Positions 1 through 9,777 of a stretch of 58,413 nt of DNA are shown here, one piece after another (positions within the stretch are counted from its first letter, which is position 1; every line of letters starts with the position of its first letter). This stretch comes from Cyclobacteriaceae bacterium. GTDB taxonomy: Bacteria; Bacteroidota; Bacteroidia; Cytophagales; Cyclobacteriaceae. The position numbers and the translations under genes were made by a program. The stretch lies in assembly GCA_020436165.1 (NCBI GenBank), contig JAGQYI010000050.1:1-58413 (forward strand). Reading direction: 5' to 3'. The notes under the pieces are model-generated. The model worked only from the letters and a program-made list of their open reading frames with translations, was not told the DNA's origin and ran no database searches.

Positions 1-1
1 C

Positions 2-1423
2 CCTAAAAACGACAAAGACAAAAAGCCTGAGAAAAAAGAAAACCTCTCAGCGGATGAATTGCTTAAATCATTTGATCTGGAGCTTGAAAGCGTAGAAGCA
101 CCATCGATCAAAGAAGCTCCATCTCCTAAAAAAGAAGAAAGCAAAAGAGAGCACTCTTCTGACAATAAACCTGATAACAGAAGACCTAGAACTAACAGAA
201 AACAAAATTCTGAGGGTGGTTCAGAAGGTGAAGAAAATAATTACGACCATTCGGAAAGAAATGAGCGTAACCATCAAAAAAAGAAGAACCAGGCAACCAT
301 TAGAGAGTTTGAGGGCCTGATTGAAAATGAAGGCGTTCTGGAAATGATGCAGGATGGATATGGATTTCTTCGCTCTTCGGATTATAACTACCTGGCCAGT
401 CCGGATGACATTTATGTTTCCCCTTCGCAAATAAAATTATTTGGTTTAAAAACAGGTGATACTGTTCGTGGTCATATCCGTCCTCCTAAAGAGGGCGAAA
501 AATATTTTGCTCTTATCCGTGTAAGTTCAGTAAATGGAAGAACTACAGAAGAAATACGGGACAGAATACCTTTTGAATACTTAACTCCCCTTTTCCCGGA
601 AGAAAAGTTAAACTTAAGTACCAAGCCAGATAAATACTCTACCAGAATATTGGATTTGTTTGCTCCTATAGGTAAAGGGCAAAGAGGTATGATTGTGGCG
701 CAGCCAAAAACTGGTAAAACCGTACTTTTGAAAGAAATTGCTAATGCAATTGCTGAAAACCACCCAGAAGTTTATTTGATCATTTTATTGATTGATGAGC
801 GCCCTGAAGAGGTTACAGACATGGCTCGCAGCGTAAAAGCGGAAGTGGTGTCCTCAACTTTTGATGAGCAAGCAGACAGACATGTGAAAGTTGCCAGTAT
901 TGTGCTTGAAAAAGCGAAGCGTATGGTTGAATGCGGCCACGATGTGGTAATTCTACTGGACTCAATTACACGTCTGGCACGTGCTCACAACACAGTGGTT
1001 CCTTCATCAGGTAAAATACTTTCTGGTGGTGTGGATGCCAATGCGTTGCACAAACCAAAGCGTTTCTTTGGCGCTGCCCGTAATGTTGAAAACGGTGGTT
1101 CTTTAACCATTTTGGCAACTGCACTTATCGAAACAGGCTCAAAAATGGACGAAGTAATCTTTGAAGAATTTAAAGGAACAGGTAACATGGAGCTTCAGCT
1201 GGATCGTAAGCTTTCCAACAAACGTGTTTACCCTGCTATTGACGTTCCTGCTTCAGGTACTCGAAGAGAAGACTTGTTGATGGACAAAGAAGAACTGCAA
1301 CGTATTTGGATCTTGCGCAAATTCATGTCAGACATGAATTCATCAGAAGCCATGGAATTCTTGCTACAAAAAATGCACGGAACGCGCAACAATGCCGAGT
1401 TCTTAGTTTCCATGAATGGATAG
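2..1423 (+). CDS. rho: Transcription termination factor Rho (5' end cut by window edge)
   Basis: Rho is a homohexameric RNA-dependent ATPase and helicase that releases transcripts from RNA polymerase. The frame is open to the left edge, so the N-terminus is missing. What is visible starts inside a long charged, low-complexity stretch (Lys, Glu, Asn, Arg rich, to about base 310), usual for Bacteroidota Rho. A cold-shock-like RNA-binding domain follows (about 310-540, with GYGFLR and DIYVSPSQ). Then comes the RecA-like motor: Walker A QPKTGKT near 701-721, Walker [15 protein letters not shown] near 941-980, a Q-loop region ([18 protein letters not shown]) and an R-loop region ([16 protein letters not shown]). 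The C-terminus is complete and is followed by a strong hairpin terminator. An internal TTG at 59 is in frame but is not the real start, because the reading frame and the composition continue upstream. The identification is very secure. Confidence 0.97.
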   Translation, partial: PKNDKDKKPEKKENLSADELLKSFDLELESVEAPSIKEAPSPKKEESKREHSSDNKPDNRRPRTNRKQNSEGGSEGEENNYDHSERNERNHQKKKNQATIREFEGLIENEGVLEMMQDGYGFLRSSDYNYLASPDDIYVSPSQIKLFGLKTGDTVRGHIRPPKEGEKYFALIRVSSVNGRTTEEIRDRIPFEYLTPLFPEEKLNLSTKPDKYSTRILDLFAPIGKGQRGMIVAQPKTGKTVLLKEIANAIAENHPEVYLIILLIDERPEEVTDMARSVKAEVVSSTFDEQADRHVKVASIVLEKAKRMVECGHDVVILLDSITRLARAHNTVVPSSGKILSGGVDANALHKPKRFFGAARNVENGGSLTILATALIETGSKMDEVIFEEFKGTGNMELQLDRKLSNKRVYPAIDVPASGTRREDLLMDKEELQRIWILRKFMSDMNSSEAMEFLLQKMHGTRNNAEFLVSMNG

Positions 1424-1444
1424 AATTTAAATTGCTAGAGAAGT

Positions 1445-1480
1445 AAAAAAGAGGGACGCTGTTTGCATCCCTCTTTTTTT
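1445..1480. terminator. Bidirectional intrinsic terminator between rho and the convergent dehydrogenase gene
   Basis: The arms GAGGGACGC (1451-1459) and GCATCCCTC (1465-1473) pair with one mismatch around a 5-base loop. A run of A lies on the left and a run of seven T on the right, so the hairpin can act on both strands. It sits between two convergent genes whose stops are at 1423 and 1490. Confidence 0.85.
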
Positions 1481-1489
1481 GCTCCTTCT

Positions 1490-2698
1490 TTATTTCCCGT
1501 CCAGGAAATCCTGTAAGTAAGAGTAGTGCTCTGTTAGCTTTCCATTCTTGCAAATAGTTGCTCGTTCAATCACTCCTTCCTTGTCATCTCCAAGTAAGTG
1601 TGGCAGTACATTATCTATCAATTGCTCTCCAAATGCATTAGAAGCATCCCTGGGAAGTTCACAGGGCAGGTTATCAACTGCCATAACCGTAATATTATTT
1701 TCACTTGAGAAAGCAGGTTTCTCAACACCCTCAATCGGAGAGTAATCATAATGTGGTTGGTCAATTGTACTTGCCCGTAATGTTGAAGGTATTGACCCTT
1801 CAATGTCGCATGTTATATCAGCAATGACCTTAATATTGAAATCAGGGTTTTGTGCATCTGCCCTTGTAAACAAAACAGGTGCTTTGGGGTCCCAATATGC
1901 TCCCGCAATCAAAAGGTCGGCTACTTTAGTGTATTTTAAAAAGTCACCCTTAAACCTCTCAGGTTGTTTATGAAACTCATTAATTACAAAGTTAGAACTG
2001 CCATCTAATGTAAGGTTGTAGTCGTTCATATTCAATTGAGCGTATACAGCTTCATCAAAACGACTCTTCAAAATATCCTTGGCAGATACTTTTCTAATAC
2101 CGGCCGCATCCAAAATTTCCATTGCTCCTTGAGCTACCCTTCCACCACCCGTTAATACAATCTTAATATTGGGCAAATCCACCTTTGAAAGCTCGGTTTT
2201 TAGCTCCTCAAGATCATGACACTGGTTTGCCGGTTTTAAATTGTAAAAATTGAAACGCCTTCCAAAAGTTAAAATTCCATTATACGCCCCCACTATACCA
2301 GCCCATCTTCCAAAAGCTACAATACGTTGACCATCCTTGTTGGTCAATGTCTCATAGTCAACCATACGAATGTTCTTTTTAACAAGCTCTTGCAAGAGTT
2401 TGCGATTATAGGCTTGTTTTTTAATGGTATGAGAGAAAAAGAAGTATGTTTTGTTCTCAATGAGGTCGTCCAAAGGAACCTCCTTTACCCCAAGTATAAT
2501 ATCACAGTCAGAAACGCTATCACCTATTGGAATACCAGCCGCTAAATAATCATCATTTGAAAAGCACCGAACTGTACTGGATTGTGCTACAACCTCACTG
2601 CCATATATCTGTTTAACCCTTGATGCTTGTTCCGGGGTTAACGGAACGCGTTTATCAACTGGTATTTTACCTTCTCTGATGAGACCAATTTTGACCAT
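1490..2698 (-). CDS. Saccharopine dehydrogenase (lysine-forming)-like NAD-dependent oxidoreductase
   Basis: This 402-residue protein belongs to the alanine dehydrogenase / transhydrogenase superfamily and most resembles Lys1-type saccharopine dehydrogenase, which interconverts saccharopine with lysine and 2-oxoglutarate using NAD. The N-terminal half carries the family signatures IGLIREGKIPVDKRVPLTP, GVKEVP (Lys72) and FFFSHTIKKQ (His90). These two residues match in position the catalytic Lys and His of yeast Lys1. RIVAFGRWAGIVGAYNG follows, then a Rossmann segment IVLTGGGRVAQGAME. No other lysine-pathway gene lies nearby, so the direction (lysine breakdown or synthesis) and even the exact substrate are inferred. 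It reads towards rho and shares its terminator. It is 16 bases downstream of the Wzz-like gene on the same strand and may be co-transcribed with it. Confidence 0.75.
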   Translation of the reverse strand: MVKIGLIREGKIPVDKRVPLTPEQASRVKQIYGSEVVAQSSTVRCFSNDDYLAAGIPIGDSVSDCDIILGVKEVPLDDLIENKTYFFFSHTIKKQAYNRKLLQELVKKNIRMVDYETLTNKDGQRIVAFGRWAGIVGAYNGILTFGRRFNFYNLKPANQCHDLEELKTELSKVDLPNIKIVLTGGGRVAQGAMEILDAAGIRKVSAKDILKSRFDEAVYAQLNMNDYNLTLDGSSNFVINEFHKQPERFKGDFLKYTKVADLLIAGAYWDPKAPVLFTRADAQNPDFNIKVIADITCDIEGSIPSTLRASTIDQPHYDYSPIEGVEKPAFSSENNITVMAVDNLPCELPRDASNAFGEQLIDNVLPHLLGDDKEGVIERATICKNGKLTEHYSYLQDFLDGK

Positions 2699-2714
2699 CT
2701 AAAAATATGCTTTG

Positions 2715-3749
2715 CTAAGAATTGAATCTTTCCTTTTCTACTTTATTCAAATATCTGTTGGTCTCTATTATTATAATTATTAGATAAGCCAATCCAAGAA
2801 AAATCAATGCTGAAAATGCAGAAGCTTTTAAATATCCGGGACTTTCAGGCTTTGAAAAAACCGTAAAACCATCAATTAATTCAAAATCGGAGCCAAGCTC
2901 CATTTCTTTACGTACACTTAATAATTGGCGATAAAGGCTTACCCCTTCAGTATAAACTTCTGTTGGGTTCAGCGCACCTGATTCACCCACATATACATTA
3001 CTGGTAGTTTCCCCTTTTCTGGAAGCATTGGCTTTGAGATTTAGATTAAATGCATGTTTAAGACTATCTAATTGAGAAATGTCTGCTTGAAGTTTATCGA
3101 TAAGTCTTAATTGGTTATCCTTATTGATTCTTACCCTGTTTTTTATATAAGGATTGTTTGCAAAATATGCTACCAACGCATTTTGAAGGTTGTCAATAAT
3201 CCTGTTATCGTAAACATAAACTGAAATAATATAACTGTTTTTATTTTCGATATTTATTTGATCTATAACTTTGGAAATATCTGTATCCTTTACCTTGAGC
3301 TCTTCAAGTTTTTGCTTGAGGACCTCAACATCAACAACATCCTGTTCTGATACCATTGGTTCATAATCAAATTCCTTTATGTTTTCGGCCACCTCTTTGT
3401 TTATATTCAACACCTGAGCAAGGCCACTTCTATCATTTTCCTTGCAAAGACTATTTAATTTTTCAAGACTATTATCTACCAGTCGGGAATTAAAGTAATC
3501 AGAAGAAATCACCATGGAGGTTCGGTAATAGGGCTTTGATACCTCAGTAAATAAGGCACCGGCAATAACTCCAACAATAAGCATAGCAATAAGCAGAATT
3601 CTATATCGTAAAGTTGTCCTCTTAATCCGAATAATAGCATTTATAATTCCTTTACCTACATTTGAGAACCCCTTTCCAATTGCTTGAAATAATTTCCTCA
3701 AATCAATTTCATCTTCACGATATTCTGAATTTGGTATTTGCTGACTCAT
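2715..3749 (-). CDS. Wzz-like polysaccharide chain-length determinant family membrane protein
   Basis: The protein has 344 residues when started at the ATG at 3749 (reading MSQQIPNSEY). An in-frame ATG at 3788 would add 13 residues but lies upstream of the candidate -7 promoter box. One membrane segment is seen at about residues 50-67 and a second near the C-terminus (about 307-330). Between them is a long, mostly helical periplasmic region with clusters such as LEKLNSLCKEN and LKQKLEELKVKDTD. This two-transmembrane layout is that of Wzz/PCP co-polymerases, which set the modal length of surface polysaccharide. No tyrosine-kinase domain is attached. Its place beside, and divergent from, the polysaccharide locus fits this role. 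Sequence similarity inside this family is low, so the call rests mainly on topology and context. Confidence 0.65.
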   Translation of the reverse strand: MSQQIPNSEYREDEIDLRKLFQAIGKGFSNVGKGIINAIIRIKRTTLRYRILLIAMLIVGVIAGALFTEVSKPYYRTSMVISSDYFNSRLVDNSLEKLNSLCKENDRSGLAQVLNINKEVAENIKEFDYEPMVSEQDVVDVEVLKQKLEELKVKDTDISKVIDQINIENKNSYIISVYVYDNRIIDNLQNALVAYFANNPYIKNRVRINKDNQLRLIDKLQADISQLDSLKHAFNLNLKANASRKGETTSNVYVGESGALNPTEVYTEGVSLYRQLLSVRKEMELGSDFELIDGFTVFSKPESPGYLKASAFSALIFLGLAYLIIIIIETNRYLNKVEKERFNS

Positions 3750-3769
3750 TTTAGAAACTTTTAAAAATG

Positions 3770-3777
3770 CAAATGTA
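3770..3777 (-). promoter_or_regulatory. Candidate -7 box for the Wzz-like gene
   Basis: On the minus strand the bases read TACATTTG, a match to the Bacteroidota -7 consensus TAnnTTTG. The box lies 20 bases before the chosen ATG at 3749. I see no good TTG -33 element at the usual distance, so this is a moderate call. Confidence 0.45.
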
Positions 3778-3799
3778 GAAAAAAGCAATTATTTAACCT

Positions 3800-3832
3800 T
3801 TTGGGTAAGTAACTTGTTAGTAACTAAATTTG
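3800..3832 (+). promoter_or_regulatory. Candidate promoter of the polysaccharide locus
   Basis: TTTG (3800-3803) and TAAATTTG (3825-3832) are separated by 21 bases, matching the Bacteroidota TTTG / TAnnTTTG promoter form. Transcription would begin near 3838, giving a leader of about 12 bases before the ATG at 3850. It faces the candidate promoter of the divergent Wzz-like gene. Confidence 0.6.
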
Positions 3833-3849
3833 CATTCTAATTTTTTCAA

Positions 3850-5109
3850 ATGAGTGCTCAAAATAAAAAAATAGCAATCATAGGTCTCGGTTATGTTGGT
3901 TTACCATTAGCAGTTGAGTTTGGTAAAAAGAGGGAGACTATTGGCTTTGATATTAACTCACAAAGAATTGATGAACTCCAGAAGGGAATTGATAAAACCT
4001 TAGAATTGAGCTCAAATGAACTTTCTGAGGCAAAATACCTTAGTTACACTGATTCTCAAGAAAAAATATCTTCTGCTGAAATCTATATAGTTACTGTACC
4101 TACCCCAATTGATAGTCATAAAAAACCTGACCTGACTCCCATGATAAGGGCGAGTGAAACAGTTGGGGAATTATTGAAACCTGGAGATATCATTATCTAT
4201 GAATCTACTGTTTACCCGGGAGCGACAGAGGAAGTTTGTGTGCCAATTCTTGAACAAAAAAGTGGTTTGCGCTTCAACAAAGATTTTTATTGCGGATATT
4301 CTCCGGAAAGAATTAATCCGGGCGATAAAGAACATAGAGTTTCGACAATAAAAAAGGTGACCAGTGGAAGTACGCCAGAAATTGGCGAGGAAGTTGATAA
4401 ATTATATTCAGAAATAATAACTGCCGGTACGCATTTAGCATCGTCCATTAAGGTTGCAGAAGCAGCCAAAGTAATTGAAAATGCACAACGAGATCTGAAT
4501 ATAGCATTTGTAAATGAGCTCTCTAAAATATTTCATAAAATAGGCATCGATACAAACGAGGTATTAGAAGCAGCAGGTACCAAATGGAATTTTCTTCCAT
4601 TCAAACCAGGTTTGGTAGGAGGACATTGCATTGGAGTTGACCCATATTACCTTACCTACAAAGCAGAAAGTATTGGTTACAATCCTCAGGTTATTTTAGC
4701 AGGAAGGAGAATCAATGATGGAATGGGAGCTTATGTGGCTAGTAGAGTAATGAAGCTTCTAACAATAGGCGGAAGGGGGCACAATGCAAGAATTCTAGTG
4801 CTAGGTATAACGTTTAAAGAAGATTGTCCTGATATCCGAAATTCAAAAGTAGTTGATGTTATAAATGAGTTGAGGGAATTTGGTTCATTAGTAGAAGTTT
4901 ACGACCCTAATGCCGACAAGAGTGAGGTGCTAACAGAATACGGAATTGATTTAATTAATGAACCTGGCAATAATTACGATGCTATCGTTTTTGCTGTAAA
5001 GCACAAAGTATTTAACAATCTGGATTGGAAAGTTCTTAAAACGAAAGACACTGTAGTCTTTGCTGTAAAGGAAGGGCTGAAAGAAGGCATTGCTGACGAA
5101 ACACTATAA
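3850..5109 (+). CDS. tviB: UDP-N-acetylhexosamine 6-dehydrogenase (TviB/WbpO type)
   Basis: This 419-residue protein is an NAD-dependent nucleotide-sugar dehydrogenase that oxidises C6 of a UDP-HexNAc to the uronic acid. The N-terminal Rossmann motif GLGYVGLP is at residues 12-19. The substrate-binding segment includes VPTPID and the [10 protein letters not shown] motif. The catalytic cysteine is Cys260 in [12 protein letters not shown]. The TviB/WbpO-type features ([10 protein letters not shown] before the catalytic loop) separate it from WecC, which is encoded separately at 11964. With the TviC/WbpP-type epimerase two genes downstream, the expected product is UDP-N-acetylgalactosaminuronic acid, although the order of steps and exact substrate are inferred. 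It is the first gene of the locus, behind a good promoter match, and ends one base before rmlA. Confidence 0.85.
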   Translation: MSAQNKKIAIIGLGYVGLPLAVEFGKKRETIGFDINSQRIDELQKGIDKTLELSSNELSEAKYLSYTDSQEKISSAEIYIVTVPTPIDSHKKPDLTPMIRASETVGELLKPGDIIIYESTVYPGATEEVCVPILEQKSGLRFNKDFYCGYSPERINPGDKEHRVSTIKKVTSGSTPEIGEEVDKLYSEIITAGTHLASSIKVAEAAKVIENAQRDLNIAFVNELSKIFHKIGIDTNEVLEAAGTKWNFLPFKPGLVGGHCIGVDPYYLTYKAESIGYNPQVILAGRRINDGMGAYVASRVMKLLTIGGRGHNARILVLGITFKEDCPDIRNSKVVDVINELREFGSLVEVYDPNADKSEVLTEYGIDLINEPGNNYDAIVFAVKHKVFNNLDWKVLKTKDTVVFAVKEGLKEGIADETL

Positions 5110-5110
5110 A

Positions 5111-5974
5111 ATGAAAGGAATAATTTTAGCTGGTGGATCCGGCACAAGACTACACCCTCTCACATTGGCAATTAGTAAACAATTAATGCCTGTTTACGAT
5201 AAACCAATGATTTACTATCCATTATCAACTCTAATGCTTGCTGGGATAAGAGAAATATTGATTATTTCAACCCCTCATGACTTGCCTCATTTTGAGAAGC
5301 TTTTAGGTGATGGCTCTAGTTTGGGTTGTAAATTTTCTTATGCCGTTCAGGAAAAGCCTGAAGGGCTTGCACAGGCTTTTTTAATTGGCGAGAGTTTTAT
5401 TGGAAATGACAATGTAGCTCTTGTTCTTGGTGACAACATATTTTATGGGTCCGGCATGGCAAAACTCTTGCAGTCTCATACCGAGCCTAGTGGAGGCGTT
5501 GTTTTTGCTTACCATGTTAATGATCCGGAGCGCTATGGTGTTGTTGAGTTTGATGAGAATTTGAAGGCAATTTCGATAGAGGAAAAACCCAAACAACCCA
5601 AATCTAACTTTGCTGTTCCTGGTCTTTATTTCTATAACAATGAAGTTGTAGAAATTGCGCACAACATAAAACCAAGTGCACGTGGAGAGCTGGAGATAAC
5701 AGATGTTAATAAAGCTTATCTTGAAAAAGGAACTCTCGAAGTCGGGATTTTAAACCGTGGAACTGCCTGGCTGGACACCGGTACAATAGAATCTTTAATT
5801 GAAGCCGCAGAATTTGTGAGAGTGATAGAAAATCGACAAGGTTTAAAAATAGGCTGTATCGAAGAGGTGGCTTATTTAATGAAATATATTACTAAAGAAC
5901 AACTAAGTGAACTAGCCCAACCACTTTTGAAAAGTGGTTATGGCGATTACCTTCTTAAGTTAATAAACAGATAA
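5111..5974 (+). CDS. rmlA: Glucose-1-phosphate thymidylyltransferase
   Basis: RmlA joins glucose-1-phosphate with dTTP to make dTDP-glucose, the entry step of the dTDP-rhamnose pathway. The protein has 287 residues from the ATG at 5111. An alternative start at 5090 would overlap tviB and precede the conserved beginning [18 protein letters not shown]. The nucleotide-binding loop GGSGTRL, the [10 protein letters not shown] segment and the [10 protein letters not shown] signature are all present, and the length is normal for the family. It is separated from the rmlC and rmlB genes by an epimerase gene, an interleaved order that suggests cassette shuffling. Confidence 0.95.
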   Translation: MKGIILAGGSGTRLHPLTLAISKQLMPVYDKPMIYYPLSTLMLAGIREILIISTPHDLPHFEKLLGDGSSLGCKFSYAVQEKPEGLAQAFLIGESFIGNDNVALVLGDNIFYGSGMAKLLQSHTEPSGGVVFAYHVNDPERYGVVEFDENLKAISIEEKPKQPKSNFAVPGLYFYNNEVVEIAHNIKPSARGELEITDVNKAYLEKGTLEVGILNRGTAWLDTGTIESLIEAAEFVRVIENRQGLKIGCIEEVAYLMKYITKEQLSELAQPLLKSGYGDYLLKLINR

Positions 5975-5976
5975 TT

Positions 5977-6969
5977 ATGGCAGCCAGCCAAAGAATTATA
6001 ACCGATGCAAAGGTTCTTGTAACAGGGGGGGCAGGTTTTATTGGCTCTAATTTAATAGATACGCTTTTGAAGCAAAACAACGAGGTTGTGTGCCTGGATA
6101 ACTTTTCTACAGGTAAAAAAGAAAATATAGAGCATAACCTTAACAACCCACATTTCAACTTGATAGAAGGAGATATAAGAGATTTAAACACATGCAAAAA
6201 AGCTTCCCAAGGAATCGATTATATTTTACATCAGGCAGCACTTGGCTCAGTTCCTCGCTCTATTGAAGATCCTATTACTACCAATGAAGTCAACATTAGT
6301 GGATTCTTAAATATGCTGTTAGCTGCAAAAGAAGCAAACGTAAAGCGCTTTGTATATGCAGCAAGTTCATCCACTTATGGAGACCATCCTGACCTTCCTA
6401 AACAGGAAGATAAGATTGGAAAACCTCTTTCTCCCTATGCAGTCACCAAATATGTAAACGAATTGTATGCTTCTGTTTTCTCAAAAACCTATGGATTAGA
6501 AACCATTGGATTACGTTATTTTAATGTTTTTGGTAGAAGGCAGGACCCAAACGGTGCTTATGCAGCTGTAATACCTAAATTTATTAATACGCTAGTCCAC
6601 TTAGAACCTCCAACCATAAATGGAGATGGAAGAACATCCAGAGATTTCACCTACATTGATAATGTGATTCAGATTAATCAGTTGGCAGCTGTAGTAACCG
6701 ACAAAAATGCTATTAATAAAGTATATAATGTTGCTTATGGTGATCGTATTTCACTAATTGAAATGCTAGAACTATTAAAGAATACATTATCTAAATATGA
6801 GCCCCAAATACTCAAAATTAAGCCTAATTTTGGCCCTGAAAGAAAAGGGGATGTAAAACATTCACAAGCCGACATCTCACTTGCCAGAAATTTACTGGGC
6901 TATCAGCCCACTCATGATTTTGAAAGTGGCATAAAAAACTACGTGGATTGGTTTTGGGAACACAAATAA
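5977..6969 (+). CDS. tviC: UDP-N-acetylglucosamine 4-epimerase (TviC/WbpP type)
   Basis: This 330-residue extended short-chain dehydrogenase interconverts the GlcNAc and GalNAc configurations (or their uronic acids) on UDP. It has the cofactor loop [10 protein letters not shown] near residue 17, the [12 protein letters not shown] segment typical of WbpP/TviC, and the catalytic YAVTK pair. [11 protein letters not shown] is also characteristic of this subgroup. It is paired with the TviB-type dehydrogenase at 3850, and together they fit UDP-GalNAcA synthesis. The start follows rmlA by two bases and the gene ends three bases before rmlC, so it is clearly inside the operon. GalE is the main alternative, but the subgroup motifs favour the N-acetylated substrate. 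Confidence 0.83.
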   Translation: MAASQRIITDAKVLVTGGAGFIGSNLIDTLLKQNNEVVCLDNFSTGKKENIEHNLNNPHFNLIEGDIRDLNTCKKASQGIDYILHQAALGSVPRSIEDPITTNEVNISGFLNMLLAAKEANVKRFVYAASSSTYGDHPDLPKQEDKIGKPLSPYAVTKYVNELYASVFSKTYGLETIGLRYFNVFGRRQDPNGAYAAVIPKFINTLVHLEPPTINGDGRTSRDFTYIDNVIQINQLAAVVTDKNAINKVYNVAYGDRISLIEMLELLKNTLSKYEPQILKIKPNFGPERKGDVKHSQADISLARNLLGYQPTHDFESGIKNYVDWFWEHK

Positions 6970-6972
6970 AAA

Positions 6973-7530
6973 ATGACAATTAAGGAAACAAGCATTAGGG
7001 GATGTTATCACATCATCCCAAAAATTTTTGAAGACAACAGAGGATATTTCTTTGAAAGCTTTAACCAAAAACTTTTTGAGGAAGCAATAGGAACAAAGAT
7101 CGAATTTGTTCAGGACAATCAGTCACGTTCTTCGTTCGGAGTTGTCAGAGGGTTGCATCTTCAATTGGGCTCCAATGCTCAAGCCAAACTTGTCAGGGCA
7201 CTTGAAGGGGAAATTCTGGATGTGGCCGTAGATGTTCGGATTGACTCACCTACTTTCGGTAAATATGTTTCTTACCTATTAAGTGAAGAGAACAAACATC
7301 AGCTTTTCATTCCGCGAGGGTTTGCACATGGCTTTTCTGTTCTTTCAGAAAAGGCAACTATCCATTACAAGGCCGATAATTATTATGCGCCTTCTTCAGA
7401 GTCTGGAATTATTTATAATGATAATAGTTTACATATTGATTGGAATTTAACTGACAACCAAACAATCACGTCAGAAAAAGATCAATTATTACCAACCTTA
7501 GACGAATTAAAAACAATTTTAAATGGCTAA
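6973..7530 (+). CDS. rmlC: dTDP-4-dehydrorhamnose 3,5-epimerase
   Basis: RmlC epimerises C3 and C5 of dTDP-4-keto-6-deoxyglucose, the third step to dTDP-L-rhamnose. The protein has 185 residues, the usual length, with the cupin core motifs FVQDNQSRSSFGVVRGLHLQ (catalytic His in RGLHLQ), LDVAVDVRIDSPTFG and IPRGFAHGF. It overlaps the start of rmlB by 8 bases, which suggests translational coupling. No unusual features were seen. Confidence 0.95.
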   Translation: MTIKETSIRGCYHIIPKIFEDNRGYFFESFNQKLFEEAIGTKIEFVQDNQSRSSFGVVRGLHLQLGSNAQAKLVRALEGEILDVAVDVRIDSPTFGKYVSYLLSEENKHQLFIPRGFAHGFSVLSEKATIHYKADNYYAPSSESGIIYNDNSLHIDWNLTDNQTITSEKDQLLPTLDELKTILNG

Positions 7531-8551
7531 AAAAAATATCCTTGTAACGGGTGGTGCCGGATTCATTGGCTCCAATTTTGTTCCTTATTACATGGCATCC
7601 AATTCCGATGCTTTGGTTGTTAATTTGGACAGCCTTACATATGCAGGTAATCTTGAAAACCTAAGTGAAGTAGCTGACAATCCCAACTACAAATTTATTC
7701 AAGGAGACATTTGCGATTATGAGCTAGTAAAGGAATTGTTTGACACATATGATTTTGATGGCGTTTTCCATTTTGCTGCGGAATCGCATGTAGACAATTC
7801 TATTACGGGCCCTAAAGCTTTCATTGAAACAAATATTGTCGGTACATTTAATTTACTCGAAGTAGCAAGAGCGCATTGGATGGAGGCTCCATTCAAAGTA
7901 AAGCGAGGTCATGAAGGCAAACGCTTTCATCACGTTTCTACAGATGAGGTATATGGTACGTTAGGCGAAACTGGTCTTTTTGAAGAAACCACACCTTATG
8001 CCCCCAATAGCCCATACAGTGCCTCAAAAGCATCCTCTGACTTTCTTGTTAGGTCCTATTTTCATACTTATGGATTAAATGTTGTTACAACCAATTGCTC
8101 AAATAACTATGGCCCAAAACAGCATGATGAAAAACTAATTCCAACAATTATCAGAAAAGCTTTAAGCAGTCAACCTATTCCGATATATGGTGATGGTAAA
8201 AATGTGCGTGATTGGCTATATGTATTGGATCATTGTAAGGGAATCGAGCTAGCCTACAAGAAAGGAGAAGCTGGTGAAACCTATAATATTGGTGGTAAAA
8301 ACGAAAGAGACAATCTATACATTGTAAATAAAATTTGCAGCATTCTTGACGAAAAGCTTCCTTTGGAAAACGATAAATCCTACAAAGAACTTATAAGTTT
8401 TGTTACTGATAGACCAGGCCATGATAAGCGTTATGCCATTGATGCCACTAAAATTGAATCACAATTGGGTTGGAAAGCAGAAGAAGATTTTGAATCAGGA
8501 ATAATTAAAACATTAGATTGGTACATAGTTAAATATACACAAAACAATTAG
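7523..8551 (+). CDS. rmlB: dTDP-glucose 4,6-dehydratase
   Basis: RmlB converts dTDP-glucose to dTDP-4-keto-6-deoxyglucose. The 342-residue protein has the NAD-binding loop [11 protein letters not shown] near the N-terminus, the FAAESHVDNS segment, the catalytic STDEVYG stretch and YSASKAS. The NCSNNYGP and DRPGHDKRYAID segments are diagnostic of this enzyme. Its ATG lies inside the end of rmlC. No rmlD follows; the next gene on this strand is gmd after a 110-base gap holding a possible promoter. Confidence 0.95.
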   Translation: MAKKNILVTGGAGFIGSNFVPYYMASNSDALVVNLDSLTYAGNLENLSEVADNPNYKFIQGDICDYELVKELFDTYDFDGVFHFAAESHVDNSITGPKAFIETNIVGTFNLLEVARAHWMEAPFKVKRGHEGKRFHHVSTDEVYGTLGETGLFEETTPYAPNSPYSASKASSDFLVRSYFHTYGLNVVTTNCSNNYGPKQHDEKLIPTIIRKALSSQPIPIYGDGKNVRDWLYVLDHCKGIELAYKKGEAGETYNIGGKNERDNLYIVNKICSILDEKLPLENDKSYKELISFVTDRPGHDKRYAIDATKIESQLGWKAEEDFESGIIKTLDWYIVKYTQNN

Positions 8552-8584
8552 AGCAAATTCATTCAAAGATGTTCTCTTGATACA

Positions 8585-8653
8585 TTGCTCTTTTAGGTTG
8601 ATTTGAGGTCAATTTTATAGCTATTGTATTTAAAAGCTCGATATTTGTGTTTT
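8585..8653 (+). promoter_or_regulatory. Shared intergenic element, copy A, before gmd
   Basis: Two short blocks here recur before the pseB gene at 13192-13240. The first is TTGCTCTTTTAGGTT at 8585-8599. The second, at 8632-8653, matches its partner at 20 of 22 positions and contains GATATTTG (8640-8647), a near-match to the TAnnTTTG -7 box. A start of transcription near 8653 would give a short leader for gmd, whose best ATG is at 8662. I found no well-spaced -33 TTG, so promoter activity is inferred from position and recurrence. Confidence 0.45.
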
Positions 8654-8661
8654 TACATTTA

Positions 8662-9774
8662 ATGAAAAAGGCACTTATAACAGGAATAACTGGACAAGAC
8701 GGAGCCTATTTGGCAGAATTTCTTTTAAAAAAAGGATATGAGGTTCATGGTATTAAAAGGAGATCCTCTCTTTTTAATACAGATAGAATTGATCATTTGT
8801 ACAAAGATCCGCATGAAAAGAATGTGAGATTTAAACTACATTTTGGTGACCTCACAGACTCTACCAACATAATAAGGATTGTTCAAGAAGTTCAGCCAGA
8901 TGAAATATATAATTTGGGTGCCATGTCCCATGTACAGGTGAGTTTTGATACACCGGAATATACTGCTGATGTGGACGCATTAGGAACCTTAAGGATTTTA
9001 GAAGCTGTTCGATTATTGAATCTCACAAGCAAAACACGGATTTATCAAGCTTCAACCTCCGAATTGTATGGTTTAATTCAAGAAACTCCTCAGACAGAAA
9101 AAACTCCTTTTTACCCCAGATCACCCTACGCTGTTGCTAAACTTTATGGTTACTGGATAACCGTTAATTACAGGGAAGCTCATAACATGTTTGCTTGTAA
9201 TGGGATTCTTTTTAATCACGAGTCTCCATTGAGAGGTGAAACTTTTGTTACAAGGAAAATAACAAGAGCCGTAGCCAGAATTTCTCTAGGTTTACAAGAA
9301 ACCGTTTATTTAGGAAATCTTGATGCCAAAAGAGATTGGGGACATGCAAAAGACTACGTGGAAGCCATGTGGCTAATGCTACAGCAAGATAAAGCTGAAG
9401 ACTTTGTGATAGCTTCGGGAATCACGACCTCTGTGAGAGATTTTCTAACTAAATCATTCAAACATTTAGGGGTGGAGTTGGAGTATAGTGGAGAAGGCAT
9501 TAATGAAATAGCAATTATTAAAGATATTAAAAAACCCAATGAACATATTAAAGTTGGTCAAGTAATAGCTAAGGTTGACCCACGTTATTTCAGACCTACT
9601 GAAGTAGATCTTCTCATTGGTGATCCTACCAAATCAAAAACAAAGCTTGGATGGAAACTTAAGTATACTTTAGATGATCTAATCAAAGAAATGGTTGAGG
9701 AGGATGTACTGCTATTTCAGCGTGATAAATTTTTGAAAGAAGGCGGACACAAAGTGTTTCAATATCACGAGTAG
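8662..9774 (+). CDS. gmd: GDP-mannose 4,6-dehydratase
   Basis: Gmd makes GDP-4-keto-6-deoxymannose, the precursor of GDP-L-fucose. I start it at the ATG at 8662 ([20 protein letters not shown]); a GTG at 8647 lies in frame but overlaps the candidate -7 box. The protein has 370 residues with the NADP-binding loop TGITGQDG, the [20 protein letters not shown] segment, the catalytic STSELYG and the YAVAK pair, and the [16 protein letters not shown] motif near 190. The next gene, fcl, begins 3 bases after its stop and supplies the second step. Confidence 0.95.
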   Translation: MKKALITGITGQDGAYLAEFLLKKGYEVHGIKRRSSLFNTDRIDHLYKDPHEKNVRFKLHFGDLTDSTNIIRIVQEVQPDEIYNLGAMSHVQVSFDTPEYTADVDALGTLRILEAVRLLNLTSKTRIYQASTSELYGLIQETPQTEKTPFYPRSPYAVAKLYGYWITVNYREAHNMFACNGILFNHESPLRGETFVTRKITRAVARISLGLQETVYLGNLDAKRDWGHAKDYVEAMWLMLQQDKAEDFVIASGITTSVRDFLTKSFKHLGVELEYSGEGINEIAIIKDIKKPNEHIKVGQVIAKVDPRYFRPTEVDLLIGDPTKSKTKLGWKLKYTLDDLIKEMVEEDVLLFQRDKFLKEGGHKVFQYHE

Positions 9775-9777
9775 TTA

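Noticed and set aside
8551-8590. GAGCAA ... TTGCTC as a terminator after rmlB
   Set aside because: The loop is 28 bases and only four T follow. The TTGCTC arm is also part of the element shared with the pseB upstream region, so I treat it as regulatory.
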